Source: RUG12461 sp045661345 (GTDB lineage Bacteria > Bacillota > Clostridia > Lachnospirales > Lachnospiraceae). From it: a stretch of 64,000 bases of DNA. A program made the position numbers and the translations under genes. The notes beneath the pieces were generated by a model. That model did not search any database and was not told the DNA's origin. It was given only the letters and a program-made list of their open reading frames with translations. Of the stretch, positions 35,013 to 43,436 are shown in pieces (the first letter of the stretch is position 1; the number at the start of each line of letters is the position of its first letter). Location of the stretch: positions 36,188-100,187 of the forward strand of contig JAZRFM010000021.1 in assembly GCA_045661345.1 (NCBI GenBank), given 5' to 3'.

Positions 35013-35435
35013 GTGAGAACAGAAAAATGTCAGGGACGGCTGACGGTATACTTTGAGGATCCGTTTTGGGTAGGAGTATTTGAGAGAATTGAAAATGGGA
35101 AGCTATCGGCAGCGAAGGTGACATTTGGTCCTGAACCAAAGGATTATGAGGTGCGGGAGTTCATTAACAGGCATTATTATCACCTGCAATTTAGTCCGGC
35201 GATTAAAACCGATGTAAAGGAAGTAAAGAAAAATCCTAAAAGGGCACAGCGTGATGCGAAAAAGCAGACTGCGGAAAATGGTATAGGTACGAAATCGCAA
35301 CAAGCTCTAAAGCTGCAGCAGGAACAGAATAAGCTGGTGAGGAAAGAGCGAAGCAAAAAAGAACGGGAAGCGGAAAGCAATAGGCTGTTTGAGATGAAAC
35401 AGCTGAAGAAAAGGGAGAAGCATAATGGGCATTAG
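35013..35435 (+). CDS. YjdF-family protein (DUF2992)
   Basis: About 140 residues. The family opening GRLTVYFEDPFWVGVFERIE is followed by VTFGPEPKDYEVREFINRHY and a long basic, Lys/Glu/Gln-rich helical tail, which is typical for YjdF. The function is unknown; in Bacilli yjdF genes are often controlled by a yjdF-motif RNA, but here the upstream gene ends only about 60 bases away and I see no such RNA. The start is uncertain: GTG 35013 has an AAGG five bases before; ATG 34980 and GTG 34962 are in frame upstream. Confidence 0.75.
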   Translation: MRTEKCQGRLTVYFEDPFWVGVFERIENGKLSAAKVTFGPEPKDYEVREFINRHYYHLQFSPAIKTDVKEVKKNPKRAQRDAKKQTAENGIGTKSQQALKLQQEQNKLVRKERSKKEREAESNRLFEMKQLKKREKHNGH

Positions 35436-35450
35436 ACGAGGAGAAAGACG

Positions 35451-36344
35451 ATGAAAGTGGTAGATGTATATCTATTTGGACAGATACTTGGAACGCATTC
35501 TTTTCTTCTGAAAGATGGATTCCTAAAGCCGGATGAGTATTCGGAGATCAAAGAACAGTATTTTCTTCCGGGTGGGGAAACGGGAACTGCGGCAACAGTG
35601 CTGAACTCCTTGGGTGTGACTGTTCGCATTGATGGCACATGGATCGGTACGGAAGTGGCTCCGATGCTTCGTGATTTCTATGCCGGGACAGGCGTAGACT
35701 TATCATCCCTTACGTTTTCGGATGATACAGGAGTAATGGATTATGTAGTGATCGCAGGGCTTGTACGTTCACCTATGGGACATTTCCAGACGCTTTTTTC
35801 CGATGGTAAACGGTGGTGGAATGATCCAAAGGAAGAAGATATTATCGGGTGCAAGGTAGCTGCGATCGATCCGTATTTTGGAGAACAGTCTGATCAGGCT
35901 GCGGAAACTTGCGTCGGTCATGGCATCCCTTATGTGACAATAGACGCGGCGCATGACTCGTATCTTCATAGGCATGCGGCGATTAATGTCGTTTCAGGGG
36001 AATGCCGTTCCGAACATTACCCTGGGGAGTCTGTTGAAGAGGTCATGAAGCTGATGATCCAGGAAACGGAGGGACTCACGATCCTGACACAGGGCGGCGG
36101 GGACATGCTGTATGGACGCAGAGGGGAAGAGATTCACAGAATGCAGCCATTTGATATAACGGTCAGAAGCACACTTGGAGCAGGGGACACCTTTAAAGCA
36201 GGCTGTGTATATGCACTATTGAATGGATTCTCCGATATGGAGACAGTTCGTTTTGCAAGTGCATGTTCCGCAGTCGCAATCTCAAGGTTCCCATTACCGC
36301 TTAATCCGCCAAAGAAGGATGAGGTAAATGAATTGTTGCGATGA
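35451..36344 (+). CDS. PfkB-family carbohydrate kinase
   Basis: A 297-residue ribokinase-fold protein. Substrate-side Gly motif PGGETGTAATVLNSLG near residue 42; the C-terminal signature STLGAGDTFKAGCVYALLNG contains the GAGD anion hole and catalytic Asp near 246. Substrate is a sugar or nucleoside; it is not determinable. GGAG precedes the ATG. The stop overlaps the start of the next gene (ATGA), suggesting a joint sugar-modifying function with the RmlC-like epimerase. Confidence 0.85.
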   Translation: MKVVDVYLFGQILGTHSFLLKDGFLKPDEYSEIKEQYFLPGGETGTAATVLNSLGVTVRIDGTWIGTEVAPMLRDFYAGTGVDLSSLTFSDDTGVMDYVVIAGLVRSPMGHFQTLFSDGKRWWNDPKEEDIIGCKVAAIDPYFGEQSDQAAETCVGHGIPYVTIDAAHDSYLHRHAAINVVSGECRSEHYPGESVEEVMKLMIQETEGLTILTQGGGDMLYGRRGEEIHRMQPFDITVRSTLGAGDTFKAGCVYALLNGFSDMETVRFASACSAVAISRFPLPLNPPKKDEVNELLR

Positions 36345-36889
36345 TTAACGGAGGATACGGTAGAAAAATGGTGGTAAAAGAATTATTCGGAAAAGTAAAA
36401 ATATACAGGCTTCATACGCGTGTTGATAACCGTGGATCTCTGGAATATGTTTTTGATGAAAACACTGCTATTTTCAAAGTCCGGGAGACAAGAATTTACA
36501 GCATGCCCAAAGAAGGAACATTTTTTGGAATACATTACAGAGATGAGGGTGACCCAATGACGAAGTTTGTGACAGTCATAAGGGGCAGAGGGCTGGATTA
36601 CATTATTGATCTGAGAGAAGAATCGCCGACCTATCTGGAGTGGGAGTCAATTGAGCTATCAGAAGAAAACGCCTTTGCAGTTCTGATTCCTGCAGGTTTT
36701 GGGCATGCTTTTATTTCATTGCAAAATGATACGATACAGCTTTATTCTGTGGACAGAAGTGGAGACGGTGCTCATTCAAAACAAATAAATTACAAGGATT
36801 CAAAAATCGGTCTTAAGCTACCCGTACCCATTTCCGAAATATCGGATTATGATTTAAGCGCTCCTTTTGTTTCAGAATGCGGCGAATAG
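36341..36889 (+). CDS. RmlC-like dTDP-sugar epimerase / cupin protein
   Basis: A 182-residue cupin of the dTDP-4-dehydrorhamnose 3,5-epimerase family: VDNRGSLEYVFDEN, YSMPKEGTFFGIHYRDEG in place of the usual RGLHYQ motif, VTVIRGRGLDYIIDLRE and IPAGFGHAFISLQ. The catalytic His (IHY) is conserved. It may epimerise a nucleotide sugar. ATG 36341 overlaps the kinase stop; ATG 36368 is an alternative start. No other dTDP-rhamnose genes are in the window. Confidence 0.75.
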   Translation: MINGGYGRKMVVKELFGKVKIYRLHTRVDNRGSLEYVFDENTAIFKVRETRIYSMPKEGTFFGIHYRDEGDPMTKFVTVIRGRGLDYIIDLREESPTYLEWESIELSEENAFAVLIPAGFGHAFISLQNDTIQLYSVDRSGDGAHSKQINYKDSKIGLKLPVPISEISDYDLSAPFVSECGE

Positions 36890-36939
36890 GATCCGCATTT
36901 TTACAAAGCGCTTGATATGCGTAAGTTTAGGTGAGCGAC

Positions 36940-37056
36940 GTGGTAATAGAAACTGATAGATTGAAAATTAAAGATGTATCAATGCTGCAAATGAAAAACT
37001 ATATCGATTTTATTTGGCGCAAAGAAACCAACAAATATAAATCCGGGAGAGTGACT
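36940..37056 (+). pseudogene. 5' fragment of a GNAT acetyltransferase
   Basis: A GTG-started frame reads VVIETDRLKIKDVSMLQMKN, the usual first strand of a GNAT (I-E-T-x-R-L-x-I), for about 40 residues and then runs out of similarity into the next fragment. No acetyl-CoA loop follows. It is a relic. Confidence 0.5.
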
Positions 37057-37057
37057 A

Positions 37058-37244
37058 ATGAAAATAGAGCATGTAGCCCTGTATGTAAATGATCTAGAAG
37101 AAGCCAGAGAAAGTTGATGAGCTAACGACAAGGTTAAAAAAGGACGGTTTTGAGGTTGTAAGTGGACCGCGTACGACTGGTGATAATTATTACGAAAGTT
37201 GCATAGTTGTAATCGAAGGCAATCAGATAGAGATAACGGAGTAG
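37058..37244 (+). pseudogene. VOC/glyoxalase-family gene with internal deletion
   Basis: MKIEHVALYVNDLEEARES followed by a stop at 37115 is the first strand of a VOC (glyoxalase/bleomycin-resistance) protein. The next frame continues VDELTTRLKKDGFEVVSGPR and ends IEGNQIEITE and TAG at 37242, which is the last part of the same fold. About 60 residues in the middle are missing, so the gene is inactive. With the GNAT relic before it, this 390-base gap between 36890 and 37283 contains only decayed genes. Confidence 0.7.
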
Positions 37245-37283
37245 AATCAGAGTTTTCAAGGGGCAACGGAAGGAATATTTCGA

Positions 37284-37814
37284 ATGAGTGGGATTATCTT
37301 ATATAAATCAAAATACGGGGCGACCAGAAAGTATGCGGAGTGGCTTTCGGAAAGAACCGGGTTTTCATACATTGAAACTGATAAATCAGATATCGGGGTG
37401 ATATCGGGATATGATGTGATCATTCTCGGTGGTGGAATCTATGCTTCCGGGATTGCGGGACTTTCTTTTTTGAAGAAGAACATAGAAAAACTGAAAGGTA
37501 AGAAATTGATAGTTTTCTGCTGTGGGGCATCCCCTTTTGACCAGGAAGCGTATGAGGCTGTGGTAGCTCATAACATGAAAGGTGCGCTGGAAGGCATTCC
37601 CTGTTTCTACTGTCGTGGAGCTTGGAATGAAAATGAGATGACTTTCAAGGACCGGACGCTTTGCAGAATGTTACAGAAGGCGGTGGCAAAAAAGAATCCG
37701 GAGGAATATGAACCCTGGGAGAAAGCTTTAATGTGTGCGGTAGGGCAGAAATGTGATTGGACGGACAGGGCATATCTAGACCCTATATTGGATTATATTG
37801 GTATATCGCGCTAA
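37284..37814 (+). CDS. Flavodoxin-domain protein (HemG-like)
   Basis: A 176-residue protein. The FMN phosphate loop is YKSKYGATRKYAEWL near residue 7, followed by DVIILGGGIYASGIAG and LIVFCCGASPFD. This matches the flavodoxin_5/HemG-like group. It probably carries electrons or acts as a small oxidoreductase. GGAAGG lies upstream of the ATG. C-terminal part has several cysteines (CFYC, C in ALMCAVGQKC), which may or may not be functional. Confidence 0.83.
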   Translation: MSGIILYKSKYGATRKYAEWLSERTGFSYIETDKSDIGVISGYDVIILGGGIYASGIAGLSFLKKNIEKLKGKKLIVFCCGASPFDQEAYEAVVAHNMKGALEGIPCFYCRGAWNENEMTFKDRTLCRMLQKAVAKKNPEEYEPWEKALMCAVGQKCDWTDRAYLDPILDYIGISR

Positions 37815-37843
37815 GGAGCAAATCAAAAGTTGGAGAGGGTCGT

Positions 37844-38194
37844 ATGGTTTTTAATGGAATCAGTAAGGTGTTTTCAACAAAAGACGATCGACAATATGAA
37901 ACGATCGGTGCTTTTTGGGATGAATTTTCCAAAAAATATGGAAGAGAAAAGCTTAGGGGTTTAGGCTATAACTGGACAACTGATACGATTGAATATGTCA
38001 TCGGGCTTAAATCCTGCGACATAGATAATGCAAACTGTTCTGTGGTTTTGCCGAATTCAGGATGGATTGCCGTAAAAGGAAAAACAGCAGAATTAGATAT
38101 GATCTATCAGGAAATCTACGCCGATGGGGTTCTTACATATGAGATTGAAACTTTTACCGATGAAGGCGAATGCGAGATTTTATATTATAGATAG
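37844..38194 (+). CDS. GyrI-like / effector-binding domain protein
   Basis: A 116-residue stand-alone domain resembling the effector-binding half of AraC-type regulators: AFWDEFSKKYGREKL, GYNWTTDTIEYVIGLK, and a C-terminal EIETFTDEGECEILYYR typical of the end of these domains. No DNA-binding part. ATG 37844 is preceded by GGAGAGGG. It may sequester a small molecule. Similar domains occur in this window at 31306 and 40561. Confidence 0.7.
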   Translation: MVFNGISKVFSTKDDRQYETIGAFWDEFSKKYGREKLRGLGYNWTTDTIEYVIGLKSCDIDNANCSVVLPNSGWIAVKGKTAELDMIYQEIYADGVLTYEIETFTDEGECEILYYR

Positions 38195-38231
38195 TTTTCG
38201 ATTTTGACGAAGGTGCCGGAGGTAAAGTTTC

Positions 38232-38723
38232 ATGTGTGAAGAGCGTAAGTGGAAAAAGGATATACATATTCAACTTGCAAATATGAAATATACTGATAGC
38301 TGCATAGAAATTCTGCAAAATTCTGATTTGGGAAGAGCGTATTTCAGCGATTATGAAAAGGCAGCCAATATGCTAACATATGCAGTGGGACAAGAAAACA
38401 TATATGTTGCATTGGATGAAAATGAGAAATGCCTGGGGTTTATTTACTACATGACAAATGGTGTTTTTGGAAGCTATCCATATCTTCATATTGTTGCAGT
38501 AAAGGAAGAATACAGAAGTTGTGGTATCGGTAAACAGCTGATGAAGTTTTTTGAGGATAATGCTTCCGATTCTTCTTCAGCAAAATATTTCTTAACTGTA
38601 GATGATTTTAACCCGGGAGCGAAGAAATTATATGAAAATCTGGGATATAAGTGTGTTGGAGAACTAACTGATTTTTATAAAAATGGGATTAACTGCTATC
38701 TGATGATGAAAAGAAGAGGGTAG
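38232..38723 (+). CDS. GNAT family N-acetyltransferase
   Basis: A 163-residue GNAT: IQLANMKYTDSCIEILQNSD near the start, HIVAVKEEYRSCGIGKQLMK as the acetyl-CoA loop and NPGAKKLYENLGYKCVG near the end. GGAGG precedes the ATG. The next gene begins four bases after its stop, so the two are co-transcribed. Substrate unknown. Confidence 0.87.
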   Translation: MCEERKWKKDIHIQLANMKYTDSCIEILQNSDLGRAYFSDYEKAANMLTYAVGQENIYVALDENEKCLGFIYYMTNGVFGSYPYLHIVAVKEEYRSCGIGKQLMKFFEDNASDSSSAKYFLTVDDFNPGAKKLYENLGYKCVGELTDFYKNGINCYLMMKRRG

Positions 38724-38727
38724 AGGT

Positions 38728-39783
38728 ATGAATAAGGAATGGTCGGAAAAAAACAAGAAAATGCAGTCGCTGATCGGAAAGAAGGATAGCTTTGCGGATG
38801 GAATTGCCGTGTTGTTTGAGCTTAGAGAGGAACTCTTCGGTCAGATAACATCAATAGTGGATACATATCCGGAGGAGGCTTTCTCCAAGCTGCCTTTTGC
38901 CGGAGCGAAGGGGTATCACAGCAAGACGCTTGCGTATTCCCTGTGGCATATATTTCGGATTGAGGATATCGTGGCGCATACATTGATATTGCAGGACACA
39001 CAGGTTTTATTCACGGAGGATTGGCTGCAAAGGGTAAACAGCCCGATCATCACGACCGGAAATGAATTGAAGGGCGAGGAGATTGCGGAGTTTTCCGCGA
39101 AACTTGATGTGAGAGCCTTGTATGATTATTGCAGAGCTGTAATGGATTCCACAAATGAGCTGTTGAAGAAGCTGCAATACACAGACCTGAAGAGAAAGTT
39201 TACGGATGATGATAGGGAACGGATAATTGAAACAGGTTCGGTCAGTAAAGATGAAGAAGCTTTCTGGCTTATTGATTACTGGTGCGGAAAAGATATAAAA
39301 GGTTTGATTCAGATGCCGTTTTCCAGACATTGGATCATGCATATCGAAGCAATGTGCCGGATCAAGAACGAGCTTTGCCGGAAGGCGAGAAAAGGCGTGG
39401 ATCCCATAGCGTACTGTGGCCTTTCCTGTAACCATTGTTTCTTGAAAGAATGGTGTGGCGGCTGTAGGACATGCTATAACACCTGTTCCTACGCAACTGA
39501 AATGCCCGAACATATATGTCCCAACACCGCGTGCTGTAAGGATAGAGGCCTGGATGGCTGCTATGACTGCAATGATCTCGCGGATTGCGTTACAGGATTC
39601 TACGCACTCGGAAATGATGCGAATGCGGTGAAGGCGATGGCCATGTTTATTTGGAAGCACGGCAAGAAGGAATTGGCATCTGTTCTTGATAATCTGCATA
39701 AGAAGTATGATTTTCAGAAGATTCAGGAAATACTCGGGGTTGATATGGACGAGGGGCTAAAGATTCTTGAGGGAAACAGATAA
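38728..39783 (+). CDS. DinB-like domain fused to DUF3795 cysteine-rich domain
   Basis: A 351-residue protein. The N-terminal 210 residues form a helical DinB-like region (YHSKTLAYSLWHIFRIEDIV, and a late HWIMHIEAM), with His residues that could bind a metal as in DinB proteins. From about residue 228 a cysteine-rich DUF3795 domain follows: AYCGLSCNHCFLKEWCGGC, then CSYATEMPEHICPNTACC and GCYDCNDLADC, twelve or more cysteines suited to Zn or Fe-S. The two domains are usually separate proteins, so this is a natural fusion. Function unknown. Confidence 0.78.
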   Translation: MNKEWSEKNKKMQSLIGKKDSFADGIAVLFELREELFGQITSIVDTYPEEAFSKLPFAGAKGYHSKTLAYSLWHIFRIEDIVAHTLILQDTQVLFTEDWLQRVNSPIITTGNELKGEEIAEFSAKLDVRALYDYCRAVMDSTNELLKKLQYTDLKRKFTDDDRERIIETGSVSKDEEAFWLIDYWCGKDIKGLIQMPFSRHWIMHIEAMCRIKNELCRKARKGVDPIAYCGLSCNHCFLKEWCGGCRTCYNTCSYATEMPEHICPNTACCKDRGLDGCYDCNDLADCVTGFYALGNDANAVKAMAMFIWKHGKKELASVLDNLHKKYDFQKIQEILGVDMDEGLKILEGNR

Positions 39784-39812
39784 AATCGGTGGAATGGTGT
39801 GAGGCTAATTAT

Positions 39813-40108
39813 ATGCAAGTGATTCTTGAAACGGAAAGACTTTTCTTACGCAAAATGACTATGGAAGATTTTGATTCGTTATATGTAGTTTTAGCAGATT
39901 CCGATATCATGCAGCACTATCCTTATGCTCTCGACGAGAAAAGAGTCAGGGAATGGATAGGGCGTAACATGAAACGTTATGAAGAAAATGGATTTGGACT
40001 GTGGGCTGTGTGTCTGAAGGATACCGGAGAAATGATCGGAGATTGTGGGCTTACCCCTTCAAAATATAGAAGGAGAGATGCTGCCTGAAATAGGTTATCA
40101 CATCAGGC
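39813..40108 (+). pseudogene. Frameshifted GNAT acetyltransferase, truncated
   Basis: The frame from ATG 39813 reads MQVILETERLFLRKMTMEDF and a normal GNAT up to GEMIGDCGLT, then shifts. Removing one C from the CCCC run at about 40055 restores IEGEMLPEIGYHIRRD, the expected next strand. After that the sequence ends abruptly at the isochorismatase-like piece. So it has both a one-base frameshift and a 3' truncation. Confidence 0.75.
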
Positions 40109-40642
40109 GTGACAGAGAATATGCAGATCATCTATATCAAGCATAATAATCTGTCGCCGGGAACCAGAACCTTTAAGCCGGACACAAAAGGGGCTGAGCT
40201 GGTTCCTGAAATGAAGGTGGTATCCGATAATATCTTTGTGAAGACGAAGGCAAATGCGCTTACGAGCGAGGAATTTACAGAGTTCATTGAAAAGAATGGA
40301 ATTAACGAGTTCTTTATTGCCGGTGCGGATGCCACAGGCTGCGTAAAGTCCACATGCTTCAATATGACAAAGGCAGGATATAGCGTTCACGTGATATCCG
40401 ATTGTGTTACAAGCTATGATCTGAAAAAGATGGATGAAATGTACGCATACTATGCGAAAAAGGGCTGTGAGGTCAAAGAACTTAAGGATTATATGGAGGG
40501 CGTTGATCGTCCGGTGGACGATCGTTTAGCACCGACCGAAACGAAGTGGAGAAAAAGGGTATGGCGTTTGATTACAAGAAGGAATACAAAGAATTCTATA
40601 TGCCGAAGGGCACACCATCTATCGTTACTGTTCCAAAAATGA
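40109..40642 (+). pseudogene. 5'-truncated isochorismatase-family hydrolase
   Basis: The frame matches the second two thirds of a cysteine hydrolase/isochorismatase: QIIYIKHNNLSPGTRTFKPD, the lysine region IFVKTKANAL and the nucleophile region AGADATGCVKSTCFNMTKAG with the Cys. The N-terminal strand with the catalytic Asp is missing and the GNAT relic lies in its place, so the enzyme should be inactive. The C-terminal 45 residues are encoded by palindromic repeat copy A and by out-of-frame sequence of the next gene, not by the original gene. Confidence 0.7.
40498..40549 (+). repeat. Palindromic junction repeat, copy A
   Basis: Core TCGTCC-GGT-GGACGA with outer arms GGGCGTTGA and TTAGCACC (partly wobble), followed by GACCGAAACGAAGTGGAG. 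It lies between the truncated isochorismatase and the GyrI-like gene; its last bases act as the ribosome binding region of the latter. See copies B (41183), C (41605) and D (43882). Confidence 0.8.
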
Positions 40643-41214
40643 ATTATATCGCGGTTAGGGGCAGTGGGAATCCAAATGATGAAGATGGCGAATATAAACA
40701 TACTATAGGTCTTTTGTATGGGATTGCATTTACGATCAAGATGAGTAAAAAAGGTGCTCATCAGATTAACGGATATTTTGATTATGTAGTTCCGCCATTG
40801 GAAGGTTTTTGGTGGCAGAATGGAGTAATCGGTATCGACTATGCTCATAAAGAAGATTTCAAGTGGATATCCGTCATCCGCCTGCCAGACTTTGTAACGA
40901 AAGATGATTTTGAGTGGGCTGTCAGGGAAGCTACGGTTAAGAAGAAACAGGATTTCTCAAAGGTGGAGTTCTTTACTTATGATGAAGGGTTGTGTGTGCA
41001 GTGCATGCATATCGGATCGTATGATGATGAACCTGCTACAGTAGATGCAATGCACAGATTTATAGAAGAACAGGGTTATGTTCTGGATATCACTGACAAG
41101 AGACTGCACCATGAGATTTATCTATCTGATGCGAGAAAAGTCCAGCCGGAGAAACTGAAGACAGTAATCCGGCATCCGATCAGGGCGCTGGATGTCCGGG
41201 GGACATCCGCTTAG
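40561..41214 (+). CDS. GyrI-like small-molecule-binding protein
   Basis: A 217-residue protein that begins MAFDYKKEYKEFYMPKGTPS and continues PKMNYIAVRGSGNPNDEDGE and GYFDYVVPPLEGFWWQNG, the pattern of stand-alone GyrI-like domain proteins of Firmicutes, which can bind or hydrolyse xenobiotics. ATG 40561 is preceded by GGAG nine bases upstream; a GTG five codons earlier is less likely. Its last codons run into palindromic repeat copy B. Confidence 0.83.
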   Translation: MAFDYKKEYKEFYMPKGTPSIVTVPKMNYIAVRGSGNPNDEDGEYKHTIGLLYGIAFTIKMSKKGAHQINGYFDYVVPPLEGFWWQNGVIGIDYAHKEDFKWISVIRLPDFVTKDDFEWAVREATVKKKQDFSKVEFFTYDEGLCVQCMHIGSYDDEPATVDAMHRFIEEQGYVLDITDKRLHHEIYLSDARKVQPEKLKTVIRHPIRALDVRGTSA

Positions 41215-41233
41215 CGCGGACCGGAACGGAGTG
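41183..41233 (+). repeat. Palindromic junction repeat, copy B
   Basis: Arms GCGCT and AGCGC outside ATGTCC-GGG-GGACAT, followed by GGACCGGAACGGAGTG. Four of the arm changes are compensated on the other side, so pairing is kept while sequence differs. It covers the last codons of the GyrI-like gene and ends before the GGAGAGC site of the next gene. Confidence 0.8.
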
Positions 41234-41251
41234 TAGACAGGAGAGCTGACG

Positions 41252-41665
41252 ATGAAGAAGTGGTTTGATGAAGAGTATGAGTTTACGGTTGAAGTGACAG
41301 GCTTTCTCAGGGGAGATCACACAGAGCGGTACTGCCGTAACGGAGAAGAGATAGGCGATACGTATACCTGCACATACGGATGCCCGGTAAACAAAGATGG
41401 ATACGGAATCTGTTCCAAAACCATGATGATGCTGTATCCGTTGATGGAGGCTGTTCGAAGCGGCGGAGATCTTGAAAACCTTGGTGGAGACAGCAAGTAC
41501 ACGAAAACTGTTGTTTGCCCGGATGGCTGCGTTATGTTCCGGTTGACAGCAAAACCTCTAGGGAATGAGAACTTCCATAAGGGAGGATATTGGAAAGATC
41601 CGGAGGGCGCAAATCGTCCGGGGGACGATTGCTCTGCGCCGACCGAAGTGGAACGGAGAGAGTAG
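41252..41665 (+). CDS. TIGR04076-family protein
   Basis: A 137-residue protein with the cysteines typical of TIGR04076 (YTCTYGCPVNKDGYGICSKT, then VVCPDGCVMFRLT). The family has no known function. Homologues end near the last strand; here the last 15 or so residues (GDDCSAPTEVERRE) come from palindromic repeat copy C and look like an appended read-through. AGGAGAG precedes the ATG. Confidence 0.82.
   Translation: MKKWFDEEYEFTVEVTGFLRGDHTERYCRNGEEIGDTYTCTYGCPVNKDGYGICSKTMMMLYPLMEAVRSGGDLENLGGDSKYTKTVVCPDGCVMFRLTAKPLGNENFHKGGYWKDPEGANRPGDDCSAPTEVERRE
41605..41658 (+). repeat. Palindromic junction repeat, copy C
   Basis: GGCGCA with TGCGCC as outer arms and ATCGTCC-GG-GGACGAT as inner stem, with an unpaired side of four to five bases, then GACCGAAGTGGAACGGAG. 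It forms the 3' end of the TIGR04076 gene and the region just before the next start. Confidence 0.85.
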
Positions 41666-41677
41666 GAGGAACATCAT

Positions 41678-41986
41678 ATGATTTTTATCGAGCGCGTGGA
41701 GGATGAGTATTTTGTAAGGATCAATCACGAAATGACAAAGACTCATTACATTTCCTTTATTGCGGCGGTATCTTCAGATCGATGTCAGATGGTGAAGCTG
41801 TACCCGGAAGGAGAAGCTGAGGCAAGATTTAAGATTTGCGGTGTTCGGAGAATCTGTTTCTACTGTAACCGTGATGGATTGTTTAGTCAGGATGTTGTGA
41901 AGGGCATTGATGATAAAGAGAGCGGATATGACGATACGCAGGAGAGAAGGGAATTAGAACAAGCAGCGGATATGCTGTTTGGGTAA
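41678..41986 (+). CDS. Hypothetical protein, possibly desulfoferrodoxin-like fragment
   Basis: A 102-residue protein: MIFIERVEDEYFVRINHEMT followed by KTHYISFIAAVSSDRCQMVK, and a late RRICFYCNRDGLF. The H-x-M-x-x-x-HYI-x-FI pattern resembles the C-terminal domain of desulfoferrodoxin-like proteins and a domain found at the end of larger clostridial proteins, but it stands alone here. AGGAGG precedes the ATG. I would treat it as a domain fragment that may still be expressed. A terminator follows at 42051. Confidence 0.55.
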   Translation: MIFIERVEDEYFVRINHEMTKTHYISFIAAVSSDRCQMVKLYPEGEAEARFKICGVRRICFYCNRDGLFSQDVVKGIDDKESGYDDTQERRELEQAADMLFG

Positions 41987-42050
41987 TGATTCAGAGAAAA
42001 AATATCGGTAGGAATGAATGACTGAAAGCCTTTATTTACGGGCATGACAC

Positions 42051-42087
42051 GAATCGTATCACTGATGTGACGATACGTTTCTTTTCT
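42051..42087 (+). terminator. Putative rho-independent terminator
   Basis: GAATCGTATCAC pairs with GTGACGATACGTTTC with a small bulge and tetraloop TGAT, followed by a T/C-rich TTTCTTTTCTT. It closes the 40561-41986 run of genes. Confidence 0.65.
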
Positions 42088-42153
42088 TCTTCATAGTTCT
42101 TTGTTACCTTCAGATTGCCGACAGGCAATACGATACGAAAGGACAAAGTGAAC

Positions 42154-42816
42154 ATGAAAGAGAAAAGAAATCTGCTGACGGGAATTGGGTTGATCAGCGC
42201 ATTTGCTCTGTGGACTGTTTTGATTCAATGCGTTGATGTGCAGGCTGTGGGACAGAATGGTACGAAGATCGGGCTTGCTGCTTTTAATGTATGGTTTCAT
42301 CAGCTGACCGGAGTGCATATGACAATCTATACAATCACGGATTGGCTGGGTCTTGTTCCCATTTTAGTGTGTCTGTGCTCCGGAATGCTGGGGATGGTGC
42401 AGCTGATAAAGAGGCGGAGCCTGCTAAGGGTTGATTCGGACATTCTTCTGTTGGGTGCATATTATGTGATCGTCATAGCATGTTACCTTTTTTTTGAAAT
42501 GATCCCGATCAATTACAGGCCGATTCTGATAGAGGGAAGACTGGAAGCATCCTATCCGTCATCAACGACACTATTGGTACTCGCCGTGATGCCAACCTTG
42601 ATATTTCAGGTGTGCAGAAGAGTGGAGAATCCTCTGATCAAAAAAGTGACGGCGGTATTTGCAATCTCTTTTTCGGCATTTATGGTAATAGGCAGGCTGA
42701 TATCAGGGGTGCACTGGGCGACGGATATAGTTGCGTCTGTATTATTATCTGCGGGGCTGTTTATGCTGTATCAATCAGCGGTTATGTATATGGATTTAAG
42801 TAAAGCAGCCCGATAG
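42154..42816 (+). CDS. PAP2-family membrane phosphatase
   Basis: A 220-residue membrane protein with about five hydrophobic segments. The phosphatase signature can be seen in modified form: SYPSSTTLL for the PSGH-type motif and IGRLISGVHWATDIVASV for the last motif with the nucleophilic His and the Asp. It probably dephosphorylates lipid phosphates at the membrane. ATG 42154 has GAAAGGA ten bases before. The XRE regulator begins eight bases after its stop. Confidence 0.83.
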   Translation: MKEKRNLLTGIGLISAFALWTVLIQCVDVQAVGQNGTKIGLAAFNVWFHQLTGVHMTIYTITDWLGLVPILVCLCSGMLGMVQLIKRRSLLRVDSDILLLGAYYVIVIACYLFFEMIPINYRPILIEGRLEASYPSSTTLLVLAVMPTLIFQVCRRVENPLIKKVTAVFAISFSAFMVIGRLISGVHWATDIVASVLLSAGLFMLYQSAVMYMDLSKAAR

Positions 42817-42824
42817 GAGAGAAG

Positions 42825-43436
42825 ATGGAGTTTAATGAAAAATTGCAGGAACTGAGAAAATCCAGATCACTGACACAGGAAGAGCTGGCTGAGGCGCTGT
42901 TTGTTTCGCGGACAGCGATATCGAAGTGGGAATCGGGTCGCGGTTATCCAAGCCTTGATTCGCTAAAGGAGATATCGAAGTTCTTTTCGGTGTCGATTGA
43001 TGATCTGATCTGCTCGGAAGAGATCATTTCTGCGGCGGAAGATGAGAAGAAAGACTGCATGGATAAGTACATATCTCTGATCTGCGATACTCTGGATATT
43101 TTTTTGGCATTACTGTTATTCCTGCCTGTATTCGGAAACGGAACAGATAATCCGGCTTCGGTATCACTTTATGCGATCACGGGCTTAAGTACATGGATCA
43201 AAATAGTGTTTACAGTTCTGGTCAGTATAACGATTCTGAACGGTATCTGTGGTGTTATTATCTGCCATTTTGAAAAGCCGGTCTGGAATCGTCATCGGCT
43301 CGTGACGGGAATGGTGTTGTCAGTGTCATGTGCAGCGGTGTTTATCCTGACAAGACAGCCCTATGCAGGCATCATTTGTCTGGCTATTCTGGTCGTGAAG
43401 GGATTGCTGATTGGAAAGGGGAAGAGTTTGATATGA
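42825..43436 (+). CDS. XRE-family regulator with membrane-embedded C-terminus
   Basis: A 203-residue protein. Residues 1-65 form a Cro/CI helix-turn-helix (LRKSRSLTQEELAEALFVSR, TAISKWESGRGYPSLDSL). From residue 80 there are four hydrophobic segments. This layout (XRE with C-terminal TMs) is common in Firmicutes and suggests a membrane-linked regulator, perhaps of the PAP2 gene before it. The stop overlaps the start of the next GNAT gene (ATGA). Confidence 0.87.
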   Translation: MEFNEKLQELRKSRSLTQEELAEALFVSRTAISKWESGRGYPSLDSLKEISKFFSVSIDDLICSEEIISAAEDEKKDCMDKYISLICDTLDIFLALLLFLPVFGNGTDNPASVSLYAITGLSTWIKIVFTVLVSITILNGICGVIICHFEKPVWNRHRLVTGMVLSVSCAAVFILTRQPYAGIICLAILVVKGLLIGKGKSLI

